From: Shewanella putrefaciens
GTDB lineage: Bacteria; Pseudomonadota; Gammaproteobacteria; Enterobacterales; Shewanellaceae
DNA: 64,000 bases
Direction of reading: 5' to 3'
Assembly (NCBI RefSeq): GCF_016406305.1
Contig: NZ_CP066369.1
Location: 1,816,501 to 1,880,500, forward strand
Shown: in pieces, positions 8,984 through 17,982 of the stretch
How the letters are laid out: every line of letters starts with the position of its first letter
How positions within the stretch are numbered: the stretch's first letter is position 1
Notes under the pieces: model-generated
What the model was told of the DNA's origin: nothing
Databases searched by the model: none
The model's input: the letters and a program-made list of their open reading frames with translations, nothing else
Made by a program: the position numbers and the translations under genes

Positions 8984-9074
8984 GGGTCGTTAGCTCAGTC
9001 GCTTTTTTTATAAAGCTAGGGCAGTTGGCTTTTAACCAATCAGTCGAATGGTTCTAATCCTTCACGACACACCA
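8984..9074 (+). pseudogene. Degenerate tRNA-Lys with a 14-nt D-loop insertion, variant A
   Basis: This 91-nt unit keeps the anticodon arm GTTGG-CTTTTAA-CCAAT unchanged but departs from the standard tRNA elsewhere. A hairpin-forming insertion (GCTTT...AAAGC) sits in the D loop. One D-stem pair becomes a wobble. The T stem reads GAATGG with an extra base. The T loop is TTCTAAT, with the purine at position 57 lost. An A replaces C in the 3' acceptor strand, unpairing the second acceptor pair. CCA is retained. It is probably non-functional, or at best poorly matured. Confidence 0.8.
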
Positions 9075-9111
9075 CTTTACTGAAAGTGCATAAATCAGCG
9101 CAACACCAGAT

Positions 9112-9202
9112 GGGTCGTTAGCTCAGTCGCTTTCTTTATAAAGCTAGGGCAGTTGGCTTTTAACCAATCAGTCGAATGGTTCTAATCCTTCACGACACAC
9201 CA
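9112..9202 (+). pseudogene. Degenerate tRNA-Lys with a 14-nt D-loop insertion, variant B
   Basis: This is the same altered unit as the previous one, with a single difference (C instead of T inside the inserted loop). Both variants are followed by the same spacer, so one arose from the other by tandem duplication of a 128-bp unit after the changes had accumulated. Confidence 0.8.
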
Positions 9203-9239
9203 CTTTACTGAAAGTGCATAAATCAGCGCAACACCAGAT

Positions 9240-9315
9240 GGGTCGTTAGCTCAGTCGGTAGAGCAGTTGGCTTTTAACCAATTGGTCGAAGGTTCGAATC
9301 CTTCACGACCCACCA
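9240..9315 (+). tRNA. tRNA-Lys (UUU), copy 5 in the array
   Basis: Standard 76-nt sequence identical to copy 1. The spacer before it is identical to the one between the two degenerate units. Confidence 0.97.
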
Positions 9316-9352
9316 CTTTACTGAAAGTGCATAAATCAGCGCAACACCAGAT

Positions 9353-9428
9353 GGGTCGTTAGCTCAGTCGGTAGAGCAGTTGGCTTTTAACCAATTGGTC
9401 GAAGGTTCGAATCCTTCACGACCCACCA
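9353..9428 (+). tRNA. tRNA-Lys (UUU), copy 6 in the array
   Basis: Standard sequence. It shares the 37-bp upstream spacer with copies 4 and 5, showing that the middle of the array grew by tandem duplication. Confidence 0.97.
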
Positions 9429-9485
9429 CTTATCAACGGTTAGGCTGTTGGCAAAGTAAAATTTAGAACATCGCAGTACCTAAAT

Positions 9486-9561
9486 GGGTCGTTAGCTCAG
9501 TCGGTAGAGCAGTTGGCTTTTAACCAATTGGTCGAAGGTTCGAATCCTTCACGACCCACCA
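9486..9561 (+). tRNA. tRNA-Lys (UUU), copy 7 in the array
   Basis: Standard sequence with encoded CCA. It begins a second spacer family (AACATCGCAGTACC before the tRNA). Confidence 0.97.
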
Positions 9562-9619
9562 CTTATCAACAGATTAAGATGTTGGATAAGTAAAATTTTG
9601 AACATCGCAGTACCTTAAT

Positions 9620-9695
9620 GGGTCGTTAGCTCAGTCGGTAGAGCAGTTGGCTTTTAACCAATTGGTCGAAGGTTCGAATCCTTCACGACCCACCA
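9620..9695 (+). tRNA. tRNA-Lys (UUU), copy 8 in the array
   Basis: Standard sequence. The spacer is closely related to those before copies 7 and 9. Confidence 0.97.
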
Positions 9696-9752
9696 CTTAT
9701 TAACGGTTAAGCTGTTAGATAAGTAAAGTTTTGAACATCGCAGTACCTAAAT

Positions 9753-9828
9753 GGGTCGTTAGCTCAGTCGGTAGAGCAGTTGGCTTTTAACCAATTGGTC
9801 GAAGGTTCGAATCCTTCACGACCCACCA
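9753..9828 (+). tRNA. tRNA-Lys (UUU), copy 9 in the array
   Basis: Standard sequence, last of the array. It is followed by about 140 bp of AT-rich sequence and a terminator. Confidence 0.97.
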
Positions 9829-9965
9829 CTTATTTCTTCAGTTGTATCTCTCTCGATTTTCCCCTGAATTTCCACGTTAAATTCCAATACTGAGTATCCA
9901 ATTCTATACCTTCGTTTTACTTATTCCACTGCACATATTTTTCAAACATAATAGTGATAAAGACT

Positions 9966-9991
9966 AAAAAGGAGACCTTAGGTCTCCTTTT
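9966..9991. terminator. Bidirectional terminator between the tRNA array and glutaredoxin
   Basis: A 7-bp stem (GGAGACC / GGTCTCC) with a TTA loop is flanked by A5 and T4 runs, so it can end both the tRNA transcript and the opposing grx transcript. Confidence 0.85.
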
Positions 9992-10020
9992 GCATTAAAC
10001 GGATCACATATCTATGGCAC

Positions 10021-10281
10021 TTAATCTAACAGATTGTTATCACGAACATATTGTTCGAAGTCTGTGCAGCCGCCTACGTGTTTTTCATCAACGAAAATTT
10101 GTGGAACGGTTTCTACTGGCTTACCCACTGTCTTTTCAAGATCTGCTTTAGAAATGCCTTCGGCATGGATATCGACATATCTAAATTTAAAGTCATCACG
10201 TTTTTCAACGAGCTGCTCAGACAGTTGTACCGCACGCACGCAATAAGGACAGCCGGGACGGCCAAAAATAACAACGAACAT
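10021..10281 (-). CDS. grxA: Glutaredoxin, GrxA type
   Basis: This small glutathione-dependent thiol-disulfide oxidoreductase has 86 residues, the size of E. coli glutaredoxin 1. The active site is C-P-Y-C (about residues 11-14), followed by T-V-P-Q-I-F-V-D and the G-G-C-T-D-F glutathione-binding motif. AAGGAG lies upstream of the start. It is 60 bp downstream of radD on the same strand and may be partly cotranscribed with it. Confidence 0.93.
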   Translation of the reverse strand: MFVVIFGRPGCPYCVRAVQLSEQLVEKRDDFKFRYVDIHAEGISKADLEKTVGKPVETVPQIFVDEKHVGGCTDFEQYVRDNNLLD

Positions 10282-10341
10282 AATAGCTCCTTAGGATTAC
10301 TTTATGGGTTTTATACCATAGGCACAGGTGAATTGATAATG

Positions 10342-12096
10342 TCAGATGTGTTTATTTTCAGTTTGATAGCGGCCTTGATAATCAAAATAGCTTTCGACTA
10401 AATCCCAGCCCTTTTTATGCTTTTTTAGCAGCAAGAGATCGGGTATGCGGAATTTATTCCCATCGCTGATTAACTCCGCCACCTTAGTGTACTTTTTCGG
10501 TTTTAATCCCGGCGTACGGCTATGGGGGAAAATAAACAGCGCATATAGCGCTCGCCACTGGGCTGGCGTTTGCAGCTTAAAACGCCGAATAAAGCTATTG
10601 CCATCGATATCAAGGTATTGGACCTTGAGATTGCCATCATCGTCAATAAGCAGCATATCTTGGCAGCGAAAGAGGTGATGATGCTGCTTATTCAACACTT
10701 GCTTAAGGCGTTTGTCGGGGTCGATTAATGTGGACTGGCAATGCTGACAAATACGCGCAGCGATATCATTTTCTTCACCGCAATCAGGGCAAGATTTAGC
10801 GCGAAATCGAAAATCACACTGCCGCTTCTGATCTTGGACCTCGACTATACCCTGACAGCGGCGACCATAGTGTTCAATAATGTCGCCATCATCGTCGGTG
10901 AGTCCCCAGAATATATTGGCAAAATGACATACAGGGCAGTGAACTTGGACTGGAACCGATTTGCTGTTTGGCTTAACTTGGCCGACCTCGGGGAAATATA
11001 AATCATAGCCATTTGCCGCATAATCAATGACTAAACAGTCTTTTTTCCCTTCGCTTAATCTGAGTCCACGGCCAATCATTTGTTGAAACAAGCCCACTGA
11101 GGCCGTAGGACGCAATATGGCGATGAGATCGACATGGGGGGCATCAAAGCCTGTCGTCAGTACGGCTACGTTCACCAAAAATTTAAGCGCCTGCGTCTTA
11201 AACCGTTCGATTAAACTATCGCGCTCACTATCTGGGGTTTGCGCCGTCACTATGGCGCTCTGCTGGTGATGTTCCTTACACAGCAGGGCAAAAATTTCTT
11301 CGGCATGGCGCACTGTGGCCGCAAAGATAATAATGCCCCGACGATGATGACTCAGTTCTATCAGTTGTTTAACGATAGCCGTTGTCGCTCGCCCAGCATG
11401 GTCAAGCAAGTTATTGACTTGAGTTTCGGGATATTCGCCATTTTCATTGGGCTTAATGCGGCTGAAGTCGTATTGGGCACTCAGACCATCAAATAATGTT
11501 GGCGGTGTTAAGTAACCTTGTTTTATCAACGGCCTTAGCGGCAATTCAAAAATACACTGCTCAAATACGCCAAGTTCAGGGGAACCGACTTTACCGTGGT
11601 AATGCTGCTTATAAATCCAACCAGTGTCAAGGCGATAGGGGGTTGCCGTGAGGCCTAACAAGCGCAGCTGTGGATTGTGTTGGCGTAAATGTGTGAGCAG
11701 TTGTTGGTACTGACTGGTTTTTTCTAAGCTGACCCTGTGACATTCATCGATAATCACTAGGGAAAAAGCCCCATCAAATTGGGATAGCGCCCTTGCCGCC
11801 GATTGAATACTTGCAACCACGGTTTTTCCATCGCTGGCTTTTTGATTGAGCCCAGCGGCATAGATGCTGGCCTCGGTGGTGAGCAAGCCGACTTTCTGGG
11901 CGTTTTGTGCAACGAGTTCCTTCACATGGGTGAGCACTAGCACTCGCCCTTTAGCAATGCGTGCAAGTTCGGCGATCACTATGCTCTTACCTGCACCCGT
12001 AGGTAATACTAATACTGCAGAATCAGTGCTTTGCCTAAAATGGTTCAGGGCAGCATCGACCGCTTGCTGTTGATAGTCTCTCAGAGTGACTGACAT
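10342..12096 (-). CDS. radD: DNA repair helicase RadD (YejH)
   Basis: RadD is a superfamily 2 helicase-like ATPase acting with RecA and SSB in double-strand break repair. The 584-residue protein matches E. coli RadD (586) throughout. Walker A is P-T-G-A-G-K-S, the DEAD-like box D-E-C-H, motif III L-T-A-T-P, and motif VI Q-M-I-G-R-G-L-R-L. The C-terminal half carries zinc-binding cysteine pairs (C-P-V-C, C-P-D-C, C-Q-H-C). The ATG at 12096 is preferred because it aligns with the family start. A GTG 18 bp upstream is possible. Neither has a clear ribosome-binding site. Confidence 0.93.
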   Translation of the reverse strand: MSVTLRDYQQQAVDAALNHFRQSTDSAVLVLPTGAGKSIVIAELARIAKGRVLVLTHVKELVAQNAQKVGLLTTEASIYAAGLNQKASDGKTVVASIQSAARALSQFDGAFSLVIIDECHRVSLEKTSQYQQLLTHLRQHNPQLRLLGLTATPYRLDTGWIYKQHYHGKVGSPELGVFEQCIFELPLRPLIKQGYLTPPTLFDGLSAQYDFSRIKPNENGEYPETQVNNLLDHAGRATTAIVKQLIELSHHRRGIIIFAATVRHAEEIFALLCKEHHQQSAIVTAQTPDSERDSLIERFKTQALKFLVNVAVLTTGFDAPHVDLIAILRPTASVGLFQQMIGRGLRLSEGKKDCLVIDYAANGYDLYFPEVGQVKPNSKSVPVQVHCPVCHFANIFWGLTDDDGDIIEHYGRRCQGIVEVQDQKRQCDFRFRAKSCPDCGEENDIAARICQHCQSTLIDPDKRLKQVLNKQHHHLFRCQDMLLIDDDGNLKVQYLDIDGNSFIRRFKLQTPAQWRALYALFIFPHSRTPGLKPKKYTKVAELISDGNKFRIPDLLLLKKHKKGWDLVESYFDYQGRYQTENKHI

Positions 12097-12170
12097 GCTG
12101 GGTTTGATGGACACGCTGGCGAAAAATCTATGCTGAAGATGAGTGAGTTGCCAAGCTTAACATATAAGGT

Positions 12171-12199
12171 AAAAAAAATGCCCCTTGGTTGGAGGGGCA
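12171..12199 (-). terminator. Rho-independent terminator after acs
   Basis: The stem TGCCCCT / AGGGGCA is followed on the minus strand by eight T residues, about 150 bp after the acs stop. Confidence 0.8.
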
Positions 12200-12271
12200 A
12201 GCTAGAGAAAGGGGCAATCGGCACTTTCTCAACAGGGTTGGTTAACTCAAGGTTACCCATGGAAATCGGCT

Positions 12272-12341
12272 GCGCTTAATCAATATGGTGAGCGATTAAG
12301 CGCAGAGTTTGTAAGCATAGAGTTTGTAAGCGTAGAGTTCG
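12272..12341. repeat. 10-bp inverted repeat joined to three 15-bp direct repeats
   Basis: A perfect inverted repeat (GCGCTTAATC / GATTAAGCGC, 12272-12303) runs into three tandem 15-bp units of the type TAAGCGTAGAGTTTG (12297-12341), which end right at the acs stop codon. It looks like slippage-generated sequence in the acs 3' untranslated region. Confidence 0.6.
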
Positions 12342-12346
12342 GCTGG

Positions 12347-14299
12347 TTACTCGGTACGATTCAAACGGGTTTCAATCAAGGTTTCGATCACCGCTGGATC
12401 GGCTAAAGTGGATGCATCACCTAAATTTGTCACCTCGTTTGCAGCAATCTTACGCAGGAAGCGGCGCATAATTTTGCCTGAACGTGTCTTAGGTAAACCG
12501 CTTGCCCATTGAATAAGATCCGGTGTCGCGAGAGCACCAATTTCTTTACGAACCCATTGGCGCAGTTCCTGACGCAGCTCTTCACTCTCTTCGGTGCCAC
12601 GGGTTAACGTCACATAGGCATAAATACCTTGGCCTTTAATATCATGGGGATAACCCACAACGGCGGCTTCGGCGACCAGCTCGTGTGAAACAAGGGCGCT
12701 TTCAACTTCAGCGGTACCCAATCGGTGGCCAGAAACGTTAATTACGTCGTCCACTCGGCCTGTGATCCAGTAGTAACCGTCTTCATCTCGGCGGGCTCCG
12801 TCACCGGTAAAATACATACCGCGGAAGGTTTTAAAATAAGTCAGCACAAATCTGTCATGGTCACCATAAACAGTGCGCATTTGTCCTGGCCAAGAGTCGA
12901 GTAAGACTAAGTTGCCCTCAGTCGCTCCCTCTAAAATATTCCCCATATTGTCTACTAGGGCGGGTTGCACGCCAAAGAAAGGACGAGTCGCCGAGCCGGG
13001 TTTAGTGTCGGTGGCGCCGGGCAGCGGGGTGATCAAAATACCGCCAGTCTCTGTTTGCCACCAAGTATCGACGATAGGGCAATGTTCATGGCCAATGACT
13101 TCGTGATACCAGCGCCAAGCTTCAGGATTGATGGGTTCGCCGACCGATCCCATGATGCGCAAACTGCTGCCATCAAACTTGTCGAAGTGTTGTTTGCCCT
13201 CCGCCATTAATGCGCGGATAAGGGTGGGGGCGGTATACAGAATATTGACCTTATGGCGATCAATCATCTCGCCTAGGCGAGCAGGGCTTGGATGATTGGG
13301 TACGCCTTCATGAATAAGCACTGTGGCAGCATTGGCGAGTGGACCGTAGACCATGTAGGAATGCCCAGTGATCCAACCCACATCGGCGGTACACCAGTAC
13401 ACTTCGCCGGGCTTGTAGTCGAACACATATTCATGGGTCATAGAGGCGTATACCATGTAACCGCCTGTGGTGTGCAACACCCCTTTAGGATTACCGGTAG
13501 AGCCTGAGGTATAGAGTAGGAAGAGTGGGTCTTCTGCGCCCATTTCTTCTGCGGCGCAATGCTCAGATGCGGTTTCAACTAATGCATGCCACCAGACATC
13601 GCGGCCTTCAACCCAGTCAACTTTACCGCCAGTACGTTGCAGTACAATGACTTTTTCAACACTGGTCACATCGGGATGCTTAAGTGCATCATCGATATTA
13701 CGTTTAAGTGGAATAGCACGGCCACCGCGCATCCCTTCATCGGAGGTGATGACTACCTTCGACTTACCATCGATAACGCGCGATGCGATAGAGTCTGGAG
13801 AGAAACCGCCAAAGACCACGGAGTGAACCGCGCCGATGCGGGCACAGGCCAACATTGCCACGGCGGCCTCTGGCACCATAGGCATATAAATGGTCACTAT
13901 GTCACCACGGCGAACGCCTTGACTGCGAAGGGCATTGGCAAATTTACAGACTTGGGTATGCAGCTCCCCGTAGGTAATTTTACGTTGCTCGCTAGCGTTA
14001 TCGCCTTCCCAAATGATGGCGACACGATCGCTGTGCTCACTCAGGTGGCGATCGAGACAGTTGGCGGAGGCGTTGAGCGTGCCATCGTAAAACCAGTTAA
14101 TGGAAAGGTTATGGTCGTCGAAGGAGGTTTTTTTGATTTTAGTGTAAGGCTTTATCCAATCGATGCGCTTGCCCTGTTCCCTCCAGAAACCCTCTGGATT
14201 GACAATCGACTCTTGGTACATTTTTTTATATTGTTCGTTGTTTACAAGTGCATTGGCAGCGATATTGCCGGAGACTTTGTAGAGAGACTGCGAGCTCAT
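12347..14299 (-). CDS. acs: Acetyl-CoA synthetase
   Basis: This enzyme activates acetate to acetyl-CoA through acetyl-AMP and scavenges low acetate levels. The 650-residue protein begins at M-S-S-Q-S-L-Y with AGGGA upstream. The frame is open 63 bp further, but that extension does not fit the family. The AMP-binding signature [11 protein letters not shown] is present, as is the C-terminal [11 protein letters not shown] whose lysine is the acetylation site in this family. The gene is divergent from a CrbS-type kinase, the known regulator type of acs. Confidence 0.96.
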   Translation of the reverse strand: MSSQSLYKVSGNIAANALVNNEQYKKMYQESIVNPEGFWREQGKRIDWIKPYTKIKKTSFDDHNLSINWFYDGTLNASANCLDRHLSEHSDRVAIIWEGDNASEQRKITYGELHTQVCKFANALRSQGVRRGDIVTIYMPMVPEAAVAMLACARIGAVHSVVFGGFSPDSIASRVIDGKSKVVITSDEGMRGGRAIPLKRNIDDALKHPDVTSVEKVIVLQRTGGKVDWVEGRDVWWHALVETASEHCAAEEMGAEDPLFLLYTSGSTGNPKGVLHTTGGYMVYASMTHEYVFDYKPGEVYWCTADVGWITGHSYMVYGPLANAATVLIHEGVPNHPSPARLGEMIDRHKVNILYTAPTLIRALMAEGKQHFDKFDGSSLRIMGSVGEPINPEAWRWYHEVIGHEHCPIVDTWWQTETGGILITPLPGATDTKPGSATRPFFGVQPALVDNMGNILEGATEGNLVLLDSWPGQMRTVYGDHDRFVLTYFKTFRGMYFTGDGARRDEDGYYWITGRVDDVINVSGHRLGTAEVESALVSHELVAEAAVVGYPHDIKGQGIYAYVTLTRGTEESEELRQELRQWVRKEIGALATPDLIQWASGLPKTRSGKIMRRFLRKIAANEVTNLGDASTLADPAVIETLIETRLNRTE

Positions 14300-14362
14300 A
14301 GGGCTTCCCTTTTGAAAAATTGCGTGGTCTGAGTATGGTATGCAAGGGGGAGATAACTCCAT

Positions 14363-14376
14363 TAGACCTTGGTCTA
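14363..14376. promoter_or_regulatory. Inverted repeat in the acs-crbS control region
   Basis: TAGACC-TT-GGTCTA is a 6-bp inverted repeat 64 bp before the acs start and 97 bp before the kinase start. It is a plausible operator for a LuxR-type response regulator such as CrbR. The assignment is an inference from position and symmetry only. Confidence 0.35.
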
Positions 14377-14473
14377 GTTTTAAAATTTCCTTTATATTTA
14401 AGCTGTTGCAGTTGAAATTCTGGCTAGATTTCAGCCACTATTTATCGCACAATAACGGAAAAAAGAGCAAAAT

Positions 14474-17400
14474 ATGAATTTAACCTTAGTCGTTTCCGTT
14501 ATTGCTGTTTGTTATGTATCACTTTTATTCCTACTGGCTTGGGGGGCTGAACGTTGGTTCAGTGGCATAACCAAGAAACTGCAAGTGGGGATTTACGGCC
14601 TGAGCCTTGCTGTATATTGCTCATCTTGGAGCTTTTTAGGCACTGTGGGGCAGTCGGCTAAGGATTTTTGGTCCTTCTTGCCGATTTTTATCGGCCCAAT
14701 TCTTATTTTTACCTTAGGTTTTGGTATGTTGCGCAAGATGGTATTAGTGTCAAAGGCACAAAATATCACCTCTGTCGCCGACTTTATCGCCGCCCGTTAC
14801 GGTAAATCCCAAACCCTTGCGGCCTTGGTCACTTTGATCGCGCTATTTGGCATCATGCCCTACATAGCGCTGCAGCTTAAGGCCATGGTCTTTAGCTTAA
14901 ACCTCTTTCAACCCCTTGATGATCCCCTCGATGGGGTGACTGTCCCTCTGTTGATCACTGCGTTGTTGGCTATTTTTGCGATTTTATTTGGTACCCGTAA
15001 ACTCGATGCCACCGAGCATAATCCCGGTATGATGCTGGCTATCGCCTTTGAGTCTTTGGTTAAACTGGCGGCATTTCTCTTGGTGGGTATCGTCATCAGT
15101 TTTGGGGTGTTTGATGGTTTTGGCGATATCTGGCAACAGGCCAGTGCTAAGTCTTTAATTAATTACCCTAATCCGCGTATCGAAGCCTTAATGCCGGAGT
15201 TATTGGTCGGCATGGCAGCATTTTTATGTATGCCTCGTCAGTTCCATGTGATGGTGGTGGAGTGCGCCGATGAGTCTGTGCTTTCTAAGGGGCGCTGGTT
15301 GTTCCCTTTGTATTTGGCCTTGTTTGGCCTATTTGTGGGGCCGCTCGCCTTAGCGGGCAAAGTGATCCTGGGCGATAGTGTTGCCGCAGATACCTATGTG
15401 ATTAACCTTCCACTGGCGTTAGATCAACCGCTATTGGCGGTCATCGCACTGCTGGGAACGCTATCCGCCGCCACTGGGATGGTGATAGTGGCGGTGGTGA
15501 CTATTAGTGTGATGATCAGTAATGAGTGGCTGGTGCCTGTGATGCTGCGCACCGGGCATATCCGCGAGAAAAATTTTAGCCAGTTTTCCCAGTTGTTACT
15601 CAATGTGCGCCGTTTGGCGATTGTGATCATTCTCTGTTTGGGTTACGGCAGCTATCTTGCCCTGTCCGACAGCGACTCTTTATCCCACTTGGGCATGTTG
15701 TCCTTCGGTGCCTTTGCCCAGTTAGCTCCGGCGCTGGTTGGGGGACTCTATTGGAAGCACGGTAATCGTGCCGGCGTCTTTTTAGGGCTCAGTGTTGGCT
15801 TTAGCCTGTGGTTTTACATAATGCTCCAAGGTATGACGGATAGCCACGGTGCGGCGGCGTTAGTTTCCAGCGATCTTGATCTGTTAGATGCTATTACTCC
15901 CAATGTGCGTGATGCACTGACGGCATTGTTTGCCAATATTGTCTGTTATGTTTTGGGGTCAATTTGGTTTAGGGCTGGGGTGGCGGAGCGTATTCAAGCC
16001 AGTGCATTTGTCAGTCCCGGTAAATTAAGAAGCAGTGCTAATAAAAAGAATGGCCCGATTTCCCAGCAGGATTTACTGATCCTTGCCAGCCGTTTTGTGA
16101 GTCCAAGTCGCGCCTATGAAAGTTTTAGCCACTTTTCCAGCGATGCGGTGAAGAGTGATAGCTGGCACAAGGCGGCGCCTGCAGAGCTGATTTCCCATAC
16201 TGAACGTTTACTCGCTGGGGTGCTTGGGGCCTCAAGCGCGGCACTAGTGATGGACTCTGTGCTGCAGGGGCGGGATTTAGCCTTGGATGAGGTTTTTAGT
16301 CTGGTCGATGAGGCCTCATCCAAAATCATGCTTAGCCAAGATATGCTGCGCGGCGCGATTGAGCATGCCTACGAGGGCATGAGTGTTATCGACAGTGATT
16401 TAAATTTGGTGGCATGGAATTATAAATATGTGGAGTTATATCAATATCCTGAAGGATTTTTACAACAAGGAATGCCCATTAGCGAAGTGATCCGCTTTAA
16501 CGCCGCTCGGGGCTATTGCGGCCAAGGCGATATCGAATTGCAGGTCGAAAAGCGGGTACAGCATATGCGTAATGGCACGCCCCACACCTCGGAGCGGCAA
16601 CGTAAAGATGGCAAAGTGATTAAAATTCAAGGCAACCCTATGCCGGATGGCGGCTTTGTGATGACCTTTACCGATATTACCCAATATCGCCAGCAGGAGC
16701 GGGCATTGCTCGAAGCCAATGAGACTTTAGAGAGTCGGGTCAAAGAGCGTACCTATGAACTGGCGATGCTAAACAGTGAGCTGCTTGAAGCCAAGGCCCT
16801 AGAAGAAAGGGCTAACGCCTCGAAAAGTCGATTTCTGGCGGCCGTGGGGCACGATTTAATGCAACCCTTAAACGCGGCAAGATTATTTACCGCGTCATTA
16901 TCCCAGTATCCTAATCTTGACCGTGAGGCGCGTACGACCCTATCCCATGTGAATAGCTCACTGAAAACCGCCGGTGAGCTGCTAACGGATCTGCTCGATA
17001 TCTCAAAACTCGATTCTGGCATGGTAGAGGTTAATCGCCGTGATTTTGCCATATCGGAATTGCTCAATGGCTTAGCCGTCGAATTTGAAGCTATGGCTGG
17101 GGATAATCAGATCCGCTTTAACATGTTGCCCTGCAGTGCCACGGTAAACTCGGATCCATCATTGCTTAGACGTGTGTTGCAGAACTTCCTCACGAATGCT
17201 TACCGTTATGCCCGTGGAGGACGAGTGCTTTTTGGTTGCCGTCACCGTGGTAGCGAAATTGAAATTCAAGTGTTAGATACCGGCTGTGGTATCGATGAAC
17301 GTGAAACCCAAGAAATTTTTAAGGAGTTTAAGCGGCTGAATAATCCTAAGAGCAATAATGTCAGTGGCCTCGGCCTAGGCTTAGCTATCGCCGATAGGAT

Positions 17401-17914
17401 CAGCAAAGTGTTAGAGCACAGTATTCATGTCTCCTCGCAGTTAGGGCGGGGTTCAGTGTTTTCGATCCGAGTACCAAAGGGTGAAACCGTGCGGCAGCCG
17501 CAGGTCAAAGCCTTACCTTCTCTGCTACAGCCGTTGTCGGGGATTAAAGTATTGTGTATCGATAATGAGGAGGCCATCCTCGCGGGGTTAGAAAGCTTGC
17601 TCAGTCGCTGGCAATGCGAGGTGATTTGCGCCAAGGATCTCGCCGATGCTCGGATAAAGCTTGGCCTCAAAGGGGTGGCTCCCGATATAGTGCTGGCGGA
17701 TTTTCATTTGGATGATGGCCAAAATGGGGTCGATGCTATGGACGGTATTCGCGCCCTCTATGGGCAAGAACTACCGGGGATTTTAATCACAGCCAATACC
17801 CGTAAAGAGCTAGTCGAGGATGTACAGCGCCGCGGTTATCACTATATGGCGAAAATGATTAAACCTGCGGCCCTGCGGGCATTGATCTCCAGTCTAGTGA
17901 AGTCAACGCGTTAA
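14474..17914 (+). CDS. crbS: CrbS-type hybrid histidine kinase with SLC5 transporter domain
   Basis: The 1146-residue protein joins a sodium/solute symporter-like domain of about 13 membrane helices (1-510) to a linker, a PAS domain (about 620-740), a histidine kinase and a C-terminal receiver. The phosphorylated histidine is His793 in A-V-G-H-D-L-M-Q-P-L-N. ATP-binding N, G1 (D-T-G-C-G-I) and G2 (G-L-G-L-G-L) boxes follow. The receiver Asp1076 lies in V-L-A-D-F-H-L. This architecture is that of CbrA/CrbS. In Vibrio, CrbS with CrbR controls acs and acetate use. Adjacency to acs supports the same role here. No crbR is in the window. Confidence 0.85.
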   Translation: MNLTLVVSVIAVCYVSLLFLLAWGAERWFSGITKKLQVGIYGLSLAVYCSSWSFLGTVGQSAKDFWSFLPIFIGPILIFTLGFGMLRKMVLVSKAQNITSVADFIAARYGKSQTLAALVTLIALFGIMPYIALQLKAMVFSLNLFQPLDDPLDGVTVPLLITALLAIFAILFGTRKLDATEHNPGMMLAIAFESLVKLAAFLLVGIVISFGVFDGFGDIWQQASAKSLINYPNPRIEALMPELLVGMAAFLCMPRQFHVMVVECADESVLSKGRWLFPLYLALFGLFVGPLALAGKVILGDSVAADTYVINLPLALDQPLLAVIALLGTLSAATGMVIVAVVTISVMISNEWLVPVMLRTGHIREKNFSQFSQLLLNVRRLAIVIILCLGYGSYLALSDSDSLSHLGMLSFGAFAQLAPALVGGLYWKHGNRAGVFLGLSVGFSLWFYIMLQGMTDSHGAAALVSSDLDLLDAITPNVRDALTALFANIVCYVLGSIWFRAGVAERIQASAFVSPGKLRSSANKKNGPISQQDLLILASRFVSPSRAYESFSHFSSDAVKSDSWHKAAPAELISHTERLLAGVLGASSAALVMDSVLQGRDLALDEVFSLVDEASSKIMLSQDMLRGAIEHAYEGMSVIDSDLNLVAWNYKYVELYQYPEGFLQQGMPISEVIRFNAARGYCGQGDIELQVEKRVQHMRNGTPHTSERQRKDGKVIKIQGNPMPDGGFVMTFTDITQYRQQERALLEANETLESRVKERTYELAMLNSELLEAKALEERANASKSRFLAAVGHDLMQPLNAARLFTASLSQYPNLDREARTTLSHVNSSLKTAGELLTDLLDISKLDSGMVEVNRRDFAISELLNGLAVEFEAMAGDNQIRFNMLPCSATVNSDPSLLRRVLQNFLTNAYRYARGGRVLFGCRHRGSEIEIQVLDTGCGIDERETQEIFKEFKRLNNPKSNNVSGLGLGLAIADRISKVLEHSIHVSSQLGRGSVFSIRVPKGETVRQPQVKALPSLLQPLSGIKVLCIDNEEAILAGLESLLSRWQCEVICAKDLADARIKLGLKGVAPDIVLADFHLDDGQNGVDAMDGIRALYGQELPGILITANTRKELVEDVQRRGYHYMAKMIKPAALRALISSLVKSTR

Positions 17915-17922
17915 TCACCAAA

Positions 17923-17957
17923 GCGCAGTTGGCTCTAAGCTTAAGCTGCGCGGTTTT
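17923..17957. terminator. Possible terminator between crbS and bioA
   Basis: GCGCAG and CTGCGC form a stem 9 bp after the crbS stop, followed by GGTTTTC. The loop is long and the T-run short, so confidence is limited. Confidence 0.4.
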
Positions 17958-17982
17958 CTGTGGCCAAGATTTTTATAAGGGC

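Noticed and set aside
8718..9828. Regularly spaced identical repeats resembling a CRISPR array
   Set aside because: The repeats are complete 76-nt tRNA-Lys genes with CCA, the spacers are similar to each other, and no cas genes are near.
10051..10401. 116-residue plus-strand frame over grx and the radD end
   Set aside because: It is antisense to two recognised genes and matches no family.
13586..14332. 248-residue plus-strand frame opposite acs
   Set aside because: It is fully antisense to a well-supported enzyme gene, has no ribosome-binding site and resembles no family.
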